Positions 49,501 to 60,500 of a DNA stretch of 64,000 nucleotides are shown one piece after another (the first letter of the stretch is position 1; every line of letters begins with the position of its first letter). A model generated the notes under the pieces. It had not been told where the DNA came from, did no database searches, and was given only the letters and a program-made list of their open reading frames with translations. The translations under genes were made by a program, and so were the position numbers. Source of the DNA: Acanthaster planci (taxonomy: Eukaryota > Echinodermata > Asteroidea > Valvatida > Acanthasteridae); assembly GCF_001949145.1 (NCBI RefSeq), contig NW_019091518.1, positions 397,980 through 461,979 of the forward strand. The letters are read 5' to 3'.

Positions 49501-52093
49501 TTGCCAGTTCCATGGTACCGCTTGTAGCCGCTTCTATGGTACTTGCTTCCGTAGTTATCTGGTTTGTGCGGGTTGTATTGGTAGCTTGTTCTGTTTGGGA
49601 TTCTGAAGTGATGTTAATATTGACACTCGGTTCTGTAAAAGGTTCGGAAGTACCCAACGTGTCATTTGCGGAATCTGCAGCAAAACAATAACACGACATT
49701 TATTGCCTTAAGTATTTCTTTACGTTAATATTACACTTCTATAATGAACATTCCAGAACTGAATTGTTTCAAACTGCTTCAACTTTGCATTGAAATTACC
49801 ATCGTTAAGCAAATTAGATAAGCCTATCATATATTCTCCTGGTTTGGAGTCATGTGAAAAAACACCCAGTTTTGTTATATTTTATATTATAGTTGGACCA
49901 AAAACAAACTTGGCTTCTTTTACGCTTGTAGGAAACAAATTAGGCCATGGCTTATTATAACAAGGAAATTAGCAGAAAAATTTGTTACGGTACCTCTAGG
50001 TGTTGCGGTAGCGTTGTTGGCAGTGCTGCGTGTGGTTTCCAAGGTTCTTCCATATGCAATTGTGGTGTTTACAGACGTTTCAAATGTTGTCTGTCCTGCA
50101 TTAAAATTTAATTGTGAAATTTAACGGCGATATGCCTTTTATTTCGATCGTACAAACGCTTATCTGAACTACTTTGAACGTGAAAAGGAAACTCCTTGGA
50201 TGGATGAACTTGAACCTAAACCCACGACGTCACGGTATTAACTCGTCTACAACAGAGACGATTATGACGGGACCATGCTACATTCGTCTGCAATACATTT
50301 TTCCTCAGACATGATCAAGCCTTTCCTCGGTCTTTCTTTTTTTCGATGCCTTCTCTTTTCCTACTAAGGTATTGACGAGTTTATAGAGATTTAAAATACC
50401 TTATATACAGGTTTTGACATCATTTGCATCAAACACGTACTTCGCTCAAAGTGTCAAAATTTTAGACCCAGGGTATACTGGAGAGTCCAACACTCTTTCA
50501 TGGACTCTGGTGACGAAAAGGGGTTAATCCGCAAACAGCGAAGTGAAACACAAATTGCTTTCATGGCAAAATTAAACTGCAAATTTTAGAACGAAGCAAC
50601 TGTACTTGATTTAAGTTAAAACAAACTCTGTAGACCGCAACTGTCAACATGAAAATGCCCTGTTTAATAGGAAAGATCAGCAAAGGAAAGAACCAAGAGT
50701 CGCACTGCGCAAATTACAACCGATGTAAGGCCCTATTATTGTAATTTTCAGTTAAAATTTTTTAAATATCTGATTACTGGGAATGTCATGTCTTGAAATC
50801 ACGTTTTTAGAATGAAGTTATCCAGACACTACACACTTAGATGTTGACATAACACTGGCAAGCAAAAGGTACAATGGACCATTTTCACAGGAACCCATTT
50901 TCGATCGTTTCACCCGAAACCATGTCTTATTCAATATGATCTATTTGGGGTTCCAAGCTTTACTTTTACATTTTTGTTAAATGTGGCTTAAAACATCTAA
51001 AATAATTTATCACAAATTGCTTTTTTTTTACCCTTGAGTTCCGAGAATAAAAAGTTTAGCTCGCCTTGAATTGAATTGGTCAACTTGTCAATAAAGCTAA
51101 ATGTAATACCTGAGCTCTACGTAAGGAAAATACTTGAAAAAGTATCGATTTTGGCTGCAGATAAATGACGAAGACGCGTGGTGTGCTGTTTTTAATTTAC
51201 AGACATTGCTGTTTAAAATTTGATAAATGGTATCAATCATTGGCCAATATTTCTCTTCGCATTTGTGATACACATGTATAGAAGTCTGCAAAATATCTAC
51301 ATATCAAAATCATAACCATGAACAGTAAACACGGCAACTTCATGTTTATTTGGGTGAAGAGGAACGAAAAAAACCCACACATATGTGTGCAGCATCGCTC
51401 GATATCTAGTTAATCAACAACGTGCAGACTATCGAACCGAAAGATTACTTAATCGAGCTGGTATTTGCACCAACAATTCTGGTACGAACTATTTTTGATG
51501 AGTATTGACAAATGAAGATTTTTTCAAATTTTTTAAATTGCGGTTAGCGCACAGGTGCATTTCGTTGTTTTTTTAGTCGTTGGTATATAACGTTTGCTCT
51601 TTCGAAGTTACAGTAGTTATTTAGTCCACAAATGGCTGGTATAACCTCTGTTGTCCGTTTGTACATACAAAAGCAAGAAAATAACACTACAAATGTTAGG
51701 TTGCGATAAGCTATAAAAATAATTATGATGAAACCACTTATGCACGACCCAGTCAAAATTTTTGTAGAGCAAATACATTTTTAGACATGTGGTGGATTTT
51801 GAAGGAGTGGGAGATATTCCTTCACAATATATTTTGCATGGACCACAAATCACTTTACGGATTATTATCACTGGGTTTATAGTACTTTCCTAAAACCCAA
51901 TATTTGAGACAATACTCAGCTTGGCATTCAGTTAACAATGACACATCCAGTGGCTTTTTCCACATTAATTATAATTTTAGATCATAATAGCAGCCATTGG
52001 TGCAAAAATGAACCCCTTACCTTGCACCATTGTCATGATGAACAACATTACGACCAGCTCGAGGGTGCCCTGGATTTTTTGCAAGGAGCCCAT
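40505..52093 (-). CDS. Gene B: adhesion GPCR (mucin-like, HYR, HRM, GAIN-GPS, 7TM), complete
   Basis: Exons in transcript order: 52093-52021, 50095-49994, 49674-48226, 47964-47743, 46772-46659, 46481-46351, 46212-46066, 45680-45314, 44792-44590, 44074-43904, 43503-43391, 42663-42398, 41909-41843, 41099-40505. All GT-AG, all phases agree, total 4020 nt (1339 aa plus stop). I chose Met 52093 because MGSLQKIQGTLELVVMLFIM then reads as a signal peptide; in-frame Mets at 52162 and 52240 would add basic N-terminal residues. The receptor projects a long glycosylated stalk from the membrane above HYR, HRM and GAIN. Its tail has the motif NQEHPFAV near the C-terminus, shared with gene C. It lies head-to-tail with genes A and C and was probably made by tandem duplication. 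Confidence 0.9.
41626..41730. mobile_element. Short copy of a long-hairpin MITE family (relative of 55992-56167)
   Basis: The ends AATACGGGCGATTCACAAGA and (inverse) AATACGGGTGTTTCATAACA match the element at 55992-56167, as does the internal block TTGTGATTGGCCAACGCGTT. It lies in the gene B intron before the TM5-7 exon. Confidence 0.8.
43904..44074 (-). CDS. Gene B GPS motif exon
   Basis: AECVFWDFKMHGGIGDWS and AVCSCNHLTSFAVLV, a canonical cleavable GPS (HL|T) on a phase 0-0 exon. Confidence 0.95.
44590..46212 (-). CDS. Gene B GAIN domain (three exons)
   Basis: Exons 46212-46066 (147 nt), 45680-45314 (367 nt, the same as gene C) and 44792-44590. Motifs: VASAADILDGI, VVDNMLQVDDDSFE, MLPKEIVDRLP, VPLSFMMYQNDKLF, VVAAVDGVEIDNLP. 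Confidence 0.87.
46351..46772 (-). CDS. Gene B hormone-receptor (HRM) domain (two exons)
   Basis: Exons 46772-46659 (AWCPDDIYVISAGFVTFPET, LEEC) and 46481-46351 (SRLCGGSVQTGAHWQQPVFI, then DC). Cys and Trp spacing match the gene A and gene C equivalents. The second exon is 131 nt in both B and C. Confidence 0.75.
47743..47964 (-). CDS. Gene B HYR domain exon
   Basis: A 222-nt phase 1-1 exon: VDIKCPDSMDLD, then NCQPASGSQFSIGNTDVVCD and FGNEARCSFTVAVTG, with the four Cys typical of HYR. Confidence 0.92.
48226..49674 (-). CDS. Gene B mucin-like exon with 126-residue tandem repeats
   Basis: One 1449-nt exon (483 codons, phase 1-1). About half the residues are Thr, Ser or Ala. Three 378-bp units each start near EPFTEPSVNINIT, and each is built of shorter sub-repeats of the TMELATNGTLTTDNTTDTT type. 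Many N-X-S/T sequons (NIT, NTT, NGS, NST, NGT) suggest dense N-glycosylation in addition to O-glycosylation. The last part (TTEKATTAIATTEQQ) is a non-repeating Thr/Ala/Glu mucin tail. There are no Cys in the repeats. Confidence 0.93.
48540..49655. repeat. Three-unit 378-bp coding tandem repeat
   Basis: Positions 48900 and 49278 start the same sequence CGCGTGGTGCTTGTGCCGGT, giving a period of exactly 378 bp. The third unit (lowest coordinates) is truncated by about 8 codons. Units differ by only a few substitutions. Confidence 0.93.
49994..52093 (-). CDS. Gene B exons 1-2: signal peptide and Thr/Asn linker
   Basis: Exon 1 (52093-52021) encodes the signal peptide and ends phase 1 at CAAG|GTAAGG. 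Exon 2 (50095-49994, phase 1-1) encodes a Thr/Asn-rich segment with sequons (VNTTIA, NNATATP). The exon 2 donor GTACCG is atypical but keeps frame. Confidence 0.65.
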
Positions 52094-54716
52094 CTCCGTA
52101 CTGCCACTACGCTCGTTCACAGTCAGGGATCTTCGCCTAGGAATCTCTTCGTCGACTCTCATCCGAAACCGTTCTGCTCGTGTCGCATTTGCGGTTGTCG
52201 GCTTCAATAGGTGCGTTCGCGCGGTTACTCCTGTTAACACCAGTAGGATGCATGCGCATTACACTCGGGTACAGGAGTATATACTCCCCCTCTAGCGAAA
52301 GTATACTCTCGCTGACCCTCGGGTCGTACTCCGGCCGTTCGAGCGCTCAGGAGTATGCTCGTGTCAACGCGAGTTGCTAGCTCGAACGCGCCCTATAAAA
52401 CGATTGGCTCGTCCGAAAACTTTCGCTTTCAAACAGCGTTGGTATTGAATTTTGTGGGAAATAGTGACAAGAACTAACAAATGACAGAGAATCAACAAAC
52501 TATGAGTGTTAATGCTGTTTGCTTGTTATTTCAGTTCATTTTTAACGTGTGCTTCCCTACAATAGCATAGATATTGATGTGTGAAAGCCAGTTTCTTTAT
52601 ACGATTCTAAATTTGAATTTTAGAATAATCTATACCTGTTTTATAATGTTAAAATTGCTACTCTCGCCATAAACTGTCCTATGCTATAACAAAAGAAACG
52701 AAACGTTTACGCAGTGGCCGATGCTCAGTATTGTCACAGCGTGGTTGAACTTCAATATTGAAAGTGATGGTAGACTATTGTAATTAAGACTGAGATCCGA
52801 ACGTATTCATGGTCAGTCAGCTGCGGTGCTCGAAAACTGCCCACAACGTAAAAGGGTGGATCCTGAGTTAGATTTTCTGAGGGGGGAGATGCAACAATTT
52901 GGGAATCTATTATTGCAACCCTTGATGGCCTTGAGGAAGGTAGAGGCTGGATTCGGACGCCTTAACTCGCTTTGGGAAGGAAGGCAATGTTGTACCCCTG
53001 AGTCGTCTCCCTGTCATCATTAACGGTCCCGTTGCCCTCAGGGTCCATCAATGACCACCAATGACCGCGTACTGTTTGACCATTTGCTAACGCTATAGTG
53101 CGTTACAGCCGAGGGATCCTTTTAAAATTCGTTTGAGGACAAAAGTTTTCAACAGTAAATTTCAAAGCTTTCTCTCGCTGTCAGTCCCTGTCTCCACATT
53201 TAGTTACAACAGAGACCACCGTGCCATGACAACCAACTGTTATAGAAGAGCCGCACTTGGAACTCACATGGATGGCGTTCTCAACCAACCTACACCATCT
53301 TTACCGCCTGCTTTATCCCACCTGTTCTCTCGTCATTGTTGCTATGGAAACCAACCAACAAATACATCGACAGGAGAATTCAACCTTTGAAATCCAATAC
53401 GGTAGTATACTTTATACAGAGAAAAAGTCACGAGAGCTTTGGCAGCCACCTGCCTTCTGTAATTTTTGCCATTGAAACCTAATTACAGTGCAAATACGCC
53501 ATAATTCAATACATCCATTTCAAAACTTGAGCTACTGAGTGAACACAGAATTATCCTTTTCTATCAAGTGTAAATTTAACACCAATTTTGTGTAGGGAAA
53601 TTGAATTTTTCCCCGCAATATTCTTCGAGCCTGTATGCTTGTCCGCTGATATACATCGGAACCTTCTACATGGACTTGCATATCCAGGGCCATGATTTTC
53701 AGCCTGGGTATCTATTGAAATGGCGTCGACCTTTTCAGACTTTTATGCAGTAGATAATCGTTTCGTGTGGATAAATTATGTTAAACATTTAGTCGTTTTT
53801 CGAAGGAAGTGTGAGTTACAGCTTAATCTAAGTTCTACAGCCACTGACGTTTTACTTATCCCCAAGGTTCAATAACATGGTGCTAATCGCAAAAATCCAG
53901 AAGGCAGGTTAAGAAATCGAATGTTACAGCTTTTGAACAGCTCAGTGGCAGCAAGTGCCCTTCAAGTCGCGTCTGAAATATTTTGCTACGGCTGGAGTAA
54001 GCAGGCGCCTCTATGAAAGCCACCAGGCGGTGGTCTCAGCCGTTTCCCGTAGACTTGTGTGTGACTGCCGGCCGTAGCCAAATGTAATTCTATCACAGCC
54101 CTCTGTCATTGCTTGGCTGTAAAGTGCCATCTCTGTTTCACACACGTTTTCAGTATATAGGCTAAATTTGTACTCTTCAGATCGTGTGCATATAAACATT
54201 AGAATATTGAATTAGTTTACAGACGGATTTATTATGGTCTACTCTGTGAAATTTCATTTCAAATAAATGATATGGGTATTCTAAGAAGACTTAGGATTTC
54301 TAAAGAAAAATCCTTTCCAATTCAAAGACTACGCAGCCTTAGCATTATTAGCGGAGATACTCTTGCTAAAGACAGGGCTAAGTATGGCATTCTCATTTTT
54401 CAATAAAATGCAGCAGTATAATAAATATGGCATTCAAAATCACGATGCTGTTGTTACAGTTTATAGGAGAAAATGTAGCACTTTTTTAAGTATAACGCAA
54501 AGAAAAACTGAAGAATTAGAGAACATATCAAAGAAATGAACTACAAATACATCACATAAATTGAACATTTGTTTCGGTGATTGTTCTTGAAATGAACTTC
54601 TTCTTTGATATTTTTAAATTTGACGTTTGAATGAAAGCGGCGGCTTAGGTCTCGACATGGAAATAGAATGAATTCCTAATGACGATTTAGAGGATTTAAG
54701 AAACAACTTCTGGTGT
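52094..54716. other. Intergenic region between gene B (5' end) and gene C (3' end)
   Basis: It carries the presumed gene B promoter and 5' UTR. The part at 52180-52410 is unusually rich in CpG for this window. A minus-strand AATAAA at 54230-54235 is a candidate poly(A) signal for gene C, about 480 bp past its stop. A short + strand open frame at 52826-53023 may be a retroelement fragment. No solid gene is seen. Confidence 0.5.
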
Positions 54717-57543
54717 TCAACGATGTAAGTTCGTACCACTGGCCATTCCAAACCCACTGTCCATCACGGGGACGCAGAAAGGATGTTCTTGGTCATCGTC
54801 TGGGGAAGTCGACATGGTCAGACTTCGGTTGGGTAGCTGGATCAGCTTATCCTGGGACGGGTACCGGGTGCCGCTGTTGTACTTCTTCAGGGACGAGAAG
54901 CTGATCTTCAGCGCGGCGCGGGCCCGCCGCCGGACGCACCGCGCCAGCACGACGCGTGTGGTCTCCTGGCGCACGCAGAACAGCAGGAAAATGAAGAGCC
55001 CCTGCAGCGAGTTGAAGACGGAGAACAAGACCTGGAAGGCGAAGCTGGATGACTCGAAGACGGTCAGGATGCCGAAGACCCAGGTCAGGCCCACCAAGTT
55101 GCAGATGGCAATGGCATTCTGTGCTCGAGTCATCAATCTCTGCCGCATGTGCGCAGAGCCTCGAAGTTTCCCTGGTCGGTACATGTTGGCCATCACCAAA
55201 ATAAAAATGGCGGTGTTGTACACCACAACAATACCGAGGACTAAGAGTTGGCCGTAGTAAAAGGCGTTACCGGTCTTCAAATAGCAACTACAAATCAGAG
55301 TAAAAAAATAAATCAAACAACTAGAGGACGGTAAATTTACCATCTTTCTTAAACGCAAGAACTCATACAAGATAAGAGTGTCAAAACTTAAACTTGTGTT
55401 GCCAAACTTCGAAAGATTTTATGTATTTAGCGCAATATCACTGATCAGAAGAGTGAACTTACAAACTGGTGTTTTGGTACTGAGTGTAGTCCACAGACAA
55501 GATTATGATGACAATGAGCAAAGGAACACCTGTCAATTATCAAAAAACAATGTCTTTCAGAAATTACTGTTTGTTTGCTGTTTGTTTTACTTGATTTTCA
55601 AAGAAAGGGCACTGTTTACTTTTTCTTTGCTGTTTATTTTGCTTTATTTTCAAAGAAAGGGCACCCTATAAGCCTGAATAAGCTGTAATGCCACAAGAAA
55701 ACGACGTGACTCAAAGAGCATATGACGTGATGTTGAAATACTCAGAACGGGCATTTTGGCCTAAAAGCTGTCGGCGTTACAGATTGATGTCGGTACAAAT
55801 TGATGACCGCCTTGTAAAAAAGATTGAAAGAAAGGGAAGCGTTTAGATCCTATATTTTTAGATTCCTTCGAAAGTATAGTTATTCTCTACAGAGGCTTAA
55901 AGGAGATGAAACTAATTTACATACTTTGCATTAAACGAAATGTTGGTTGGAATTTTCGTCATTTGTCTGGCTATGTGGTCTGAATTAACTTAATACGGCC
56001 GTTTCATAATAGTGCGCCACCAAGAGTTCGCAACACGTTGGCCAATCACAACGCGCGAAATTTATCGACCCTTTCCAAACGCGCATTGCGTCGACAAGTT
56101 TCGCGCGTTGTAATTGGCCAACGCGTTGCAAACTCTTGGTGGCGCACTATTGTGAAACGGCCGTATTGTCCTTATGTCCGAATTTGCCCAAAGCGCATAG
56201 GCCTACATACAGGCGGAAGCTGCATTGTCGGGCTATTCGCTCTTTGCACACTGTCGCCATATTAGGCAGCTTGTACAATCGCGTCAGAATCGCGTCAACA
56301 CAGCTTGTGAAATATTGTCCAATCGCATGGTATAAGAGCAGACGCAGCACGACTATGACTACGGCGGCAGCTTGCACTCAAAGAGTCAATATCGTTGCTC
56401 AATTTTTTTCTTAGGCTGTTCGAATCTGTTGTCTAGAGCTAGGTCTAGGTCTTCACTCCATTAATACGCTGAGACGCGCAGACAATAGACCTAGACGCAG
56501 CTCTAGGAAGCTCTGGAAGCCCTTGGACACGGCCTAAATTAGAGCAAACTCACCCCAGGCTACGGCAGAAGCCTTCAGCACAAAATGCCGGCGTTGGATG
56601 TTGAAAACTTTGACCAAATATAGGTACAGGTTTGTGGCCTCCACAGCCATCCAGGCTAGTGAGGCCAGGGTGAAGTAATGGAGTAAGACGGCCACAACCA
56701 GGCAGCCGTGACCGGAGGAGGTCTGCTCAATGCCAACCAAGAAGATCAGGTAGAGACACAGGAGGGAGAAACAGAGACAGATCAGGATGCGGCTGGGGAT
56801 CTTGACTCGCAGCGATCTCGGGTAGAGGAGAGAGGAAGACACCAAAGATGAGAAATTACTTCAGCAGTTCACTTCAATATGCAACACCTGGATGCGGCTT
56901 GAAATTACACAAAGGTTTTCGGTGGTGGCTGCGGCTACTTCCTTTGGAGTCAAGCGTAATTTCAAGCCTCAGTCCTGCAAGTATGTCGGTACAGAGTATT
57001 CTTTGGAATATTTGAAACGAAAAAAAAAAAGAAATTTGAAGAGCACAACGCGAGGGAGTATTTTTTGTTGTTGTTCCCCGAAACGATTTTTTTAATGATA
57101 ACATGCCTACCAATTAAGCCTCCTTTTCATTTTGTTTCCAAAAGCTGTGTTCAAAAATCGAAGAATGTTTAATTCATCACAAATTTGAAATTATTCAATA
57201 CAGTAGATGCATGCAAACCAAACTGTCATGAAATTCAACTTTATTGCTTTCTACTCCTAGGGTTCCCCAAATAAAAACTTAACCTCATTTAATATAGCAG
57301 ACTCATAAATAAAGTGTACAATTACAATAAAGAAAAGGAATTGGCTTTGCGCATGTCTGTGGTAGGTGAAATACGTAATGGGAGCGAAGGTGTACTTTAA
57401 GACTTTAAAGCACTTAGAGGATCTACTTACTCAATCGACAAATAAATGCCAAGGGTGACAAGGAGTCCAATAATGGACACCCCGCAGCCGATCTTGCTGA
57501 TGATATCAAGCGCTGGACTGCTCTTTTTCTGACCATAAATATC
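54717..57543 (-). CDS. Gene C seven-transmembrane region and tail (four exons)
   Basis: TM1 57543-57431, TM2-3 56816-56554, TM4 55529-55463 (VPLLIVIIILSVDYTQY) and TM5-7 plus tail 55287-54717 (FCYLKTGNAFYYGQ; NSLQGLFIFLLFCVRQ). TM1 follows DIYGQKKSSPALDIISKIG. The first intracellular loop has a basic Arg-rich patch after TM7 (RCVRRRARAALK). Confidence 0.93.
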
Positions 57544-60500
57544 CTATACACGGGTAAAAAACAAAAGAGGAAATAAATGAGGACTTTATACCATACCATA
57601 CATGACTCAAGATAGCTCTTCATTCTAACATAACGCTAAACTGAAGAAATGTCCGCGAGCGTGCTTTTGAGAGATTAGGATTCTGTTGCAGTTGTGGCAG
57701 AACAATGTTATGTGAACTTTCCCGTTTCCGGAATCTTATACTTTTGGACACTAACTGGCTTCATCCAGGAAATCTCGTAAGGTTGCCTCCTGTATCTATT
57801 ACTTTTACTTTGCAAAGGGGAGCAGGTTATATCTCTTACCACCAGCACGGCAAAGCTAGTGAGATGATTACAGCTGCATGTCGTCAGCCCCAGAGAGTCG
57901 GTGGAGACAGTCTGGCACCCTGCATTCGACCAATCTCCAATGCCGTGGTTCAAAGTGAAATCCCAGAACACACATTCTCGGGTTTCCTCGGCGATTCTCC
58001 TGCCTTCCGCCACCTTCAAACAGAGTTGAAACCCCGCGCATAAATTGTTAGTAAAACTGACACGCACGTTTGGTGGCTCCTTATTGCTCCATTCCTCCAC
58101 GTGTCCTCATATTAAGTGAACGAATAACCTCGTTAACAGATTTAATAGATTAAATAGATCTCGTCAATAGACCATTAGATAACAGATGGACATTTTGCAA
58201 ATAACACATTGGCATTTTGCAACGACTGCTATGATTTGCCTGGTGTTGAATCTGCGTGAGGTAGTCCAAATAGAACAGTCAGGCGCATTTTTTTTTCGTT
58301 TTATTGTTTCTTTTCATTTTTCTCCACCCTGTACCAAACGAATAATGAAAAACTATGAGGGGGCCCCTTACTCAGTTAGCAGAGCAGTATTCGATTCACG
58401 GGTGTGCTAAATAAGTTAAGCTGCTAGGGTAACTTTGTCCAATTGAATTTACTCGAGGACTTCCTGGACAGTTCACACTTCAATTTACACTACACTTTAC
58501 CGACAGTGCTTTTGGATATCAACGTTGCGTTTTGGACATCAAAAATATTTTCGGACATCGACCATGGTTTCGGAAAATACTCCAGGACATCAATAGCAGA
58601 AACAATAGTTCTGAAAATCAACAACGTTTTGGGACAGAATAGAGAGTCCTACTTTTGACTGTGGTTAATCAGGAACAGGTGGATTTCCTGATTTCATTTT
58701 GTATTTGATAATAACAGTCTTTTTGGCCAAAAAAGAGGACGATGGCATTAATCTTACACAAGGATTTGTGCCGTTTATTTTCTTCTACATTTCTCCAGAA
58801 GGAAAACTCCAAGAGCTTGAGGGAGTGAGAACATCCCTTCACAAATCCATAATAACACTCGGTCAGGCCTTTGTGAACATATCCTTTACTTACATTTGTG
58901 GTTAGACGGAACGTGCTCACGACTGAAGAGTTAAGGGGAAGATTCTCAACTCTGACCCCGTGAAAAGCGGCTGTGACGATCCTGCTGCCGACAACTCGCT
59001 GCTTTGTCTTTCCTTCACGGACACTCTTGGATTGAAAGAGGGTGCTTTTCTGGTAGATTCCAAAACTGACGGGCAAGTGATCGTTCTCTGAGTATTTTAA
59101 GGAAGCGTTATGTTTTTTATCAGTGAAAGAATCTTTTTATGGTTATGTGATGGTTTATTTTTGAAAACTATTGGAGCCCTTCGCACATTATATTACAACA
59201 TATGATGAAATAAAATGAAAACCAGTAAAAAGGAAACACCATGAGGTTAATTGGCTTGAAGCCAGGGCCATAAGGGTGTGGCTCTTATACAAAGCTAACA
59301 CAAAATTCCAAACCATAATCGTTAAAAAATGGTTTGTGGTTCATAAACCACTTTATTGTTAATTTTTTTTTCGAGAAAGAAATTTAATGTTCTGCATCCG
59401 TTTATCAACGTGTCTGTTCTTGTCTCAGATGCAGGAAAATTCTGAGACAGAAACTAAGAAGGCAGTTCAAACTTTGAACGAATCATAAAATCGCATCCCC
59501 AAGTCAAGAGATGCAAAGCGACTACTGTACCCGGTGGTGAAGGAAGTAGATCAACTATTGCCCCGGGCAAATAGATCTTGGTCTCGATGTTCTCATCACG
59601 GACGCCATCACCGCCGGTAAGTGTCACAATGGAGTCTTCAGTCAGGGCACCGCTACCAGACTCGTTGTAAATTGTCGCGAACAGCAGCCCGCCACTCAGC
59701 GTCGCCAGCGGCAAGTTGAACGCCTCGACGCCAAGGCTACCCGCCACCGAGCTGAAATTGCCGCCCCGAGAGAGCGCGTAGGATACTTGCTTCTCGAGGG
59801 ACTGAACCAAGCGAGATGACGAATTCGTAGGCGCGCCGAAGGCGCTCGCTGGGACCTGAAGCAGGTTGTTGACGGCAAGCACGACCTGCTCAGTGGTCTG
59901 GTGTCAAAAGAGCGATCAGATTTAAATGGCGGACACTAGGGCAAGTTTCAGTGAAAACTATCAGGCACGAGACTTTATAGCTAAACTTCTTGTTCATTTT
60001 GATGGGGTTTTGGTCTGTTATCTTGATCTGTTGAAGGTGTCGGTACAAACAAAGGTTTCATCTATGTTTCCGTGGCGATACAACCTATACAGATTGCCCT
60101 GGTAAAACGAAGTTATTAAATTAAACAGATAGCTACCCACTTTTTGCGGTCCTTTGCAAAGAACAGTCGATACAACGTGGAAATCTCTTCGAGGCTTTTC
60201 AAATCGCACATCATGCTACAAAAAGGTGTCATGAAAGCTCAACTGGCATACTTAAGAACGGAAACATTAAGTCATGGCCTGCCATGCCACATTCTGGACA
60301 GCTTTGAAAACATCGTAGCTTGACTCACCGTGGAAGATGTGTCCCCGACGCCGATAATGCTGTCTAGTACATCAGCTGATGACTCGATGCCCTCACTGTC
60401 GAGGGAGGATGGGTCATCTGTGAGGTCCAGAAAAGCTTTAGCGATGCCGTTCACATTGTCCTTCGTGACGGGGTACTGTACAAAAAGGAATAACTCAAAT

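Noticed and set aside
48249-49691. Long Val/Ser-rich open frames on the + strand across the mucin exon
   Set aside because: They are the antisense of the repetitive Thr/Asn codons (ACC/ACA/AAC read as GGT/TGT/GTT); no splice or start context supports them.
52390-52405. CTATAAAA as a TATA box for gene B
   Set aside because: It reads as TATA on the + strand, whereas gene B is transcribed from the minus strand; no + strand gene starts there.
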